Assembly: GCF_026427715.1 (NCBI RefSeq)
Contig: NZ_CP107558.1
Span: 1,525,001 to 1,589,000, forward strand
Source: Methylocystis sp. MJC1
GTDB lineage: Bacteria > Pseudomonadota > Alphaproteobacteria > Rhizobiales > Beijerinckiaceae
DNA: 64,000 bases
Direction: 5' to 3'
The translations under genes and the position numbers were made by a program. Of the stretch, positions 60,145 through 64,000 are shown one piece after another. The notes beneath the pieces were generated by a model. The model was not told the origin of the DNA, did not search any database, and saw only the letters and a program-made list of their open reading frames with translations. Positions within the stretch are counted from its first letter, which is position 1; each line of letters opens with the position of its first letter.

Positions 60145-62751
60145 TCAACGCACGTAGCTTCCGCCGTAGCCGCTCGAATAGGAGCTGCCCGCAGTGGCGT
60201 TGTGCACGCCGTCGTTCACGAGCACGGAGCCGAGGCCGTAATTGAAGCGCGCCTCGCCCAGCGTGCGGAACTGCAGGGACACCATGACGGCCTGGTTGCG
60301 CGCCGGCAGGCCCGTGTTCGCCTGAGGCTGGTAGATCTGCGAGTAGTTGATCGACAGCGTCGTGCAATCGTCATGATAGCCGATGCCCGCGCCCAGCGCC
60401 GCGACCGAGAAGAGCGGCGCCGTGCCGTTGAGATTGGCGCCCGTATAGGCGGTGTAAAGATACGGGTTCTGAGTCAGATTATTGTAGAGATAACGGCTCA
60501 TATCGAAAGTGACGGTGCCGTTCAGGAAGTAGTTCTTCGTGATGTCATAGCGGCCGGTCGCCGAAAGACCCTGCCGGCGGACGTCGAAGCCGATGGCGCG
60601 TTGGGCGGCGTAATTGGCGTATTGCAGCTGAATGGAGAGCGGATCGAAGTTGAAGGTCGCGAACAGATCGATGCGCTTCGCAACCAGGCTGTCCTTGTCG
60701 AAGCGGCCTTTCGCGACAAAGCTCATGAAGGAGGCTGGCGCAAAGGCGAAGCGGCCGACGATGTCGGAGGTGCGCCTGTTGAGGCCCGAGTTCAACCCGA
60801 CATTGGCGGCGTCCGCCGTGGCGTAGCCATTGGCGCCGGCGAGCTGCGTCGACTGGCCGACCATGGCGTTGACGAAGCCGCCATTGCCGAGCGTGAGAGT
60901 GGCCTGCCCGCCGTAGTTCAGGCGCGTGCCGGTCTCGAAGCGGTCGTAGCCCGAGAATTTGCTCCATTCGAACAAGGTCGAGTCGTCGAAGACGAGGCTC
61001 TGCGCGTCCATGTTGACGAGCGAGGGAATCGACGTCTGGTTCGGGCGCGCGACAACCTGTGCGATAGGCTCGACGACAATATTGCCGATGGGGCTGCGCG
61101 CGAGGATGGGATAGCGCCATTCGGCGCCGAAGCCCGGCGTCGCCTGGCCGCGGAAACGCTGATCCTGGCCGCTAAGAAATAGCCCCTGATTGGCGTTGGG
61201 GATCGGTTGCCAGAAACTATTGTAGATCGGGTAGAGGCCCTGCTTGTCGTAATCGAGATAGCTGCCGGTGAAGCGCGCGAAGGCGAAGGCTGTCCAGACC
61301 CCGCCGACGGGATCGATCACCTTGCGCTTCCAATCGCCCATAATGGTGGCGTGCTCGTAGTTGCCGCCTATGCCGCGCAACAGGCACGTGCTGCGTTGCG
61401 GAACGATGTCGCGATTGTAGAACTGACAGACGTTGTAGAGGCCGTAGACGCTGTCGAGCGTGCGCGGGTTGATCGACTCGTAATTGGCGACGTCAGCCGA
61501 GGTGCTCGTGAAATTGGCGTCGATTTCGATCTGTCCGCCGACGCCGGCGGTCTTGGCCGGATCGACGTCGAAGACGCGATTATAGTCGATCACCGGATGC
61601 ACGAGAGGCTGCTGCGCCTGCACGTCGCTGGGCGAGAGGCCCTGGAAGTAATAGCCGCGCATGTCGAAATAGCTGCGCGGCCCCTGGCCGGTCAGATAGA
61701 TCGTCGAGGACGACTCGCGGAAATAGTAGTTCTGCAGGAGATAGTTGAACTGCTTGTAGTCCTGCAGGAAGTAGCGGTCGGAGAGCGCCGTTATATCCCA
61801 GCCGGCGCGCCAGCGGTCGTTGAGCCAGAAGTCGCCCTGAGTCTGGAGCGCGCCGCGCCATGCCCGGTCGCGGGCGCCGTAGGGGGCGATAGCGAAGGCG
61901 CTCGGATCGCCGACATGAGTGCCTTCGGCGCGGATCGAAAATCCGCCATTCTCGAAGCGCTTGCGGAATTCGCCCGTCAGGAAGGGTCCTTGGCGGGAGA
62001 AGATGGTGGGTGTGACGGTGAGGTCGGAGTCAGGCGAAATCGCCCAGAAATAGGGAACCCCGAATCCCGCGCCGAGCTGTGAGCGATAGGTGAAGACGGG
62101 TGTCAGGAAGCCCGACTTGCGCTTCACGGTCGGATCGGCCGAGGACCAGAAGGGCACATAGGCGATCGGCGTTCCGAGGAACTCGAATGTCGCGTCCTCG
62201 TAATAGATCGTCTTCTCCACGTTGTCGTGGATGATCCGCTTGGCCTTCAGCTGCCAGGTGCGCGGCTTGGACGGGTCGTCCTTGCAGGCCTCGCAGGCCG
62301 TATAGGCGCCCATGTCGAAGGTCGTGACGCCATCCGTGCGCTCGGCGCGCGGCGCGCTGAAATGGGTGTTGTCGGCGGTGTCGACCTGAAGGCTGTCGAT
62401 AAAGCCGGCCTTGAAATCGTCGGTAAGGTCGAAGCGCTCCGCGCGGGCGATCGTGCCGTTCGCCTCGGTGAGCTTTGCGTGGCCTTCCGCATAGACCCGG
62501 GACGTGTTGCGGTCATAGACCACGCGGTCCGCCTCGAGCAGACGGCCCTTGTAGAGAAGCTGCACCTGGCCACGCGCGGTGACGGTGTTGGTCTTCTCGT
62601 TATAGATCATCTCCCTTGCCTCGACGACCATGCGCTCGCCTGCGCCCTGCGGCGCGGCGGAGGCGGACGAGGCAAAGACCATCGCGCCGCCCGACAGGGC
62701 GGCGACGCTGGAGAGGAGAGCCGAGAGGCGGCGGAGCCGGCGAGACATCAA
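60145..62751 (-). CDS. lptD: LPS assembly outer-membrane protein LptD
   Basis: 868 residues. LptD with LptE inserts lipopolysaccharide into the outer leaflet. A signal peptide (to about SASAAPQ) is followed by the OstA/LptA-like β-jellyroll (RMVVEAREMIYNEKTNTVTA, LLEADRVVYDRNTSRVYAEG, HAKLTEANGTIARAERFDLT) and a large C-terminal barrel (FWSSADPTVKRKSGFLTPVF, YFRESSSTIYLTGQG, FGAEWRYPILA). It overlaps the lptG stop by ATGA (62748-62751), so the two are coupled. Confidence 0.94.
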   Translation of the reverse strand: MMSRRLRRLSALLSSVAALSGGAMVFASSASAAPQGAGERMVVEAREMIYNEKTNTVTARGQVQLLYKGRLLEADRVVYDRNTSRVYAEGHAKLTEANGTIARAERFDLTDDFKAGFIDSLQVDTADNTHFSAPRAERTDGVTTFDMGAYTACEACKDDPSKPRTWQLKAKRIIHDNVEKTIYYEDATFEFLGTPIAYVPFWSSADPTVKRKSGFLTPVFTYRSQLGAGFGVPYFWAISPDSDLTVTPTIFSRQGPFLTGEFRKRFENGGFSIRAEGTHVGDPSAFAIAPYGARDRAWRGALQTQGDFWLNDRWRAGWDITALSDRYFLQDYKQFNYLLQNYYFRESSSTIYLTGQGPRSYFDMRGYYFQGLSPSDVQAQQPLVHPVIDYNRVFDVDPAKTAGVGGQIEIDANFTSTSADVANYESINPRTLDSVYGLYNVCQFYNRDIVPQRSTCLLRGIGGNYEHATIMGDWKRKVIDPVGGVWTAFAFARFTGSYLDYDKQGLYPIYNSFWQPIPNANQGLFLSGQDQRFRGQATPGFGAEWRYPILARSPIGNIVVEPIAQVVARPNQTSIPSLVNMDAQSLVFDDSTLFEWSKFSGYDRFETGTRLNYGGQATLTLGNGGFVNAMVGQSTQLAGANGYATADAANVGLNSGLNRRTSDIVGRFAFAPASFMSFVAKGRFDKDSLVAKRIDLFATFNFDPLSIQLQYANYAAQRAIGFDVRRQGLSATGRYDITKNYFLNGTVTFDMSRYLYNNLTQNPYLYTAYTGANLNGTAPLFSVAALGAGIGYHDDCTTLSINYSQIYQPQANTGLPARNQAVMVSLQFRTLGEARFNYGLGSVLVNDGVHNATAGSSYSSGYGGSYVR

Positions 62752-63833
62752 CCGTCCTCCGAATAGAGCAAAGTAAGCGTGCCCAACATGCTCCCGACAA
62801 GCGCAGGCGACCAGGCGGCGACGAGCGGAGAAATCATCCCTGCGCCGCCGAGGTCGGAGAGGACCTTAGTGGCGATGTAAAGCACGAAGCCTGCCACGAC
62901 GCCACCGGAAAGCGTCTTGGCCACTCCGCCGAACCGGAAGAACCTTAACGAAAAGCTCGCGGCGACCAGGACCATAGCGACGAGAAGCAGCGGTCGCGCT
63001 AGAAGGGTTTGAAATTGCAGCTTATATTCTGTCGCGTCGAGGCCTGCCTCGGTAGTGCGGGCGGTCATCGCCGGCAGGTCCCAGAAGGGCGTGCCCTGCG
63101 CCGGCGTGGTGGCGGCGGCGGCCTGTTCGGGGGTGAGATCGGTTGCGAGCATGTAGGAATCGACTTGGCGCGCGGGTTCGCCGGGCGCGCTGACCGTCGC
63201 CCCTTCGAGGACCCAAACGCCCGGTTCGAGATGCGCTTTACCGGCCTCGACGCGCTCTACGAAGCCGCCGTCGGCGGAATAGATGTTGACGCTGACGCCC
63301 TGGAGGTCGACGCCGCTGTTGGCCGTCAGATTTGCGTGAATGACGGCAAGGCCGTCGACGCCATGCTGACGTAGCCAGACGCCGCGATCGATGCGGACGC
63401 TGCCCTCCCGCCCGAAGAGCTCGAGCTCCATCTGATCCGAGCGTTGCTTCATCTTGGCCGAGAGCGGGTTGTAGACGGTCACCGAAACGATCCCGATGAG
63501 GAGCGCGGCGAGCGCCGGCGCGGCGACGAATTGCCAAACCGACATGCCGGCGGCGCGCGCCACGATCAGCTCCAGCTTGCGCGTCAGGTCGACGAAGGTC
63601 GCCATGGACCCAAAGAGGACGGCGAAGGGGAGAATCATCTCGGCCGCGGCCGGCACCTTCATAACCGTCATCAGCGCGACCGCTCCCGCGCCGGCTGCCG
63701 GGTTGTCGCTCGCGCGGCGCAGCGTCTCGACGAAGACCACGACGAACATCAGGCAGAAAATCGCAAAGAAGATCGCCAGGATGGCGCGTGTGAAGCGCAT
63801 GCCGAAATAGCGGGTGATCGTTACGCCGATCAT
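62748..63833 (-). CDS. lptG: LPS export ABC transporter permease LptG
   Basis: 361 residues of the YjgP/YjgQ family: three N-terminal membrane helices (ITRYFGMRFTRAILAIFFAI), the coupling segment DLTRKLELIVARAAGMSVWQ (E-L-x-x-x-x-A-A-G), a periplasmic β-jellyroll (about 115-270) and three C-terminal helices ending LLYSEDG. With LptF and LptB it extracts LPS from the inner membrane. LptG normally follows lptF, but the 167 bases upstream contain no recognisable lptF. Confidence 0.94.
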   Translation of the reverse strand: MIGVTITRYFGMRFTRAILAIFFAIFCLMFVVVFVETLRRASDNPAAGAGAVALMTVMKVPAAAEMILPFAVLFGSMATFVDLTRKLELIVARAAGMSVWQFVAAPALAALLIGIVSVTVYNPLSAKMKQRSDQMELELFGREGSVRIDRGVWLRQHGVDGLAVIHANLTANSGVDLQGVSVNIYSADGGFVERVEAGKAHLEPGVWVLEGATVSAPGEPARQVDSYMLATDLTPEQAAAATTPAQGTPFWDLPAMTARTTEAGLDATEYKLQFQTLLARPLLLVAMVLVAASFSLRFFRFGGVAKTLSGGVVAGFVLYIATKVLSDLGGAGMISPLVAAWSPALVGSMLGTLTLLYSEDG

Positions 63834-64000
63834 GACGCCGCTCCCGGGCGGCGACCCAAAAAACAGGCCGGGGCGCGGCTCCGCATCATCGTCGCCATCG
63901 CCTCGGCTCGCTCCTTCTCCAGTGACTCAGAAACACGACGTTAAGCGCTCTTTAACGATGGCTAGACGCTCGCGCGCGTCCAGGCAAGCGGCGCTCGCGA
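63834..64000 (-). other. Right edge, no supported gene
   Basis: 167 bases upstream of lptG. A 22-codon ATG frame overlaps the lptG start but has no recognisable product. A promoter or the very end of an upstream gene may lie here; I cannot tell. Confidence 0.3.

Noticed and set aside
63834..64000. 3' end of lptF
   Set aside because: No LptF-like C-terminal helix can be read in any - strand frame in these 167 bases.

Overview
The window looks like a piece of the chromosome of a high-GC alphaproteobacterium, most likely a type II methanotroph (Methylocystis/Methylosinus group). The evidence is a methanobactin (chalkophore) gene cluster, MxaD-like periplasmic proteins, ornithine-lipid genes, a B12-dependent ribonucleotide reductase, an NDUFA12-type complex I subunit, and an lptD/lptG, accB/accC, aroQ, aat housekeeping block. 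The genus is an inference from gene content only.

Layout. 0-14.5 kb is mostly ordinary chromosome: a truncated diguanylate cyclase, a GNAT-zapE pair, an EF-hand protein, a NUDIX hydrolase, a metallophosphoesterase, a very large membrane-anchored GH94 protein, a nonsense-mutated outer-membrane barrel gene, an RlpA-like protein and a Gly/Trp-rich secreted protein. 14.6-24.5 kb is accessory DNA: a decayed ParDE-like toxin-antitoxin, a HipA-like kinase/DUF3037 pair, a decayed Tn7/Tn5053-type transposition module (tniA-tniB-tniQ) whose tniA is fused at a junction to a broken recD2-like helicase gene, and an AAA+ ATPase gene. 24.9-42.2 kb is the methanobactin region. 42.3 kb carries a 3' fragment of a tRNA-Lys(UUU) gene, the kind of scar left by integrase-type islands, just before the core gene nrdJ. 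46.6-64 kb is again chromosomal.

The methanobactin region reads mbnT (TonB receptor, +), an RND pump (-), mbnR (FecR-type anti-sigma, -), then the divergent operon mbnA-mbnB-mbnC-mbnM-mbnF (+), an IS481-family insertion, mbnH and mbnP (-, both frameshifted as read), mbnI (ECF sigma, -) and a Cys/His-rich DUF2946-like gene (-). From known family biology, MbnBC would install oxazolone/thioamide copper ligands on the MbnA core, MbnF would modify a ring, MbnM would export the product, MbnT would re-import the copper complex, and MbnT/MbnR/MbnI would signal its return. No mbnN (aminotransferase) or mbnS (sulfotransferase) is visible.

The most notable item is the MbnA precursor. Its leader is near-canonical, but its predicted core (FCSSCSGGGQCGCGPA) has an SGGG spacer between the two predicted copper-ligating halves, unlike the compact cores I know from M. 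trichosporium OB3b and Methylocystis SB2. It may encode a new methanobactin structure. Several accessory genes carry single-base frameshifts, some in short homopolymers; whether these are real decay or consensus errors must be settled from reads.
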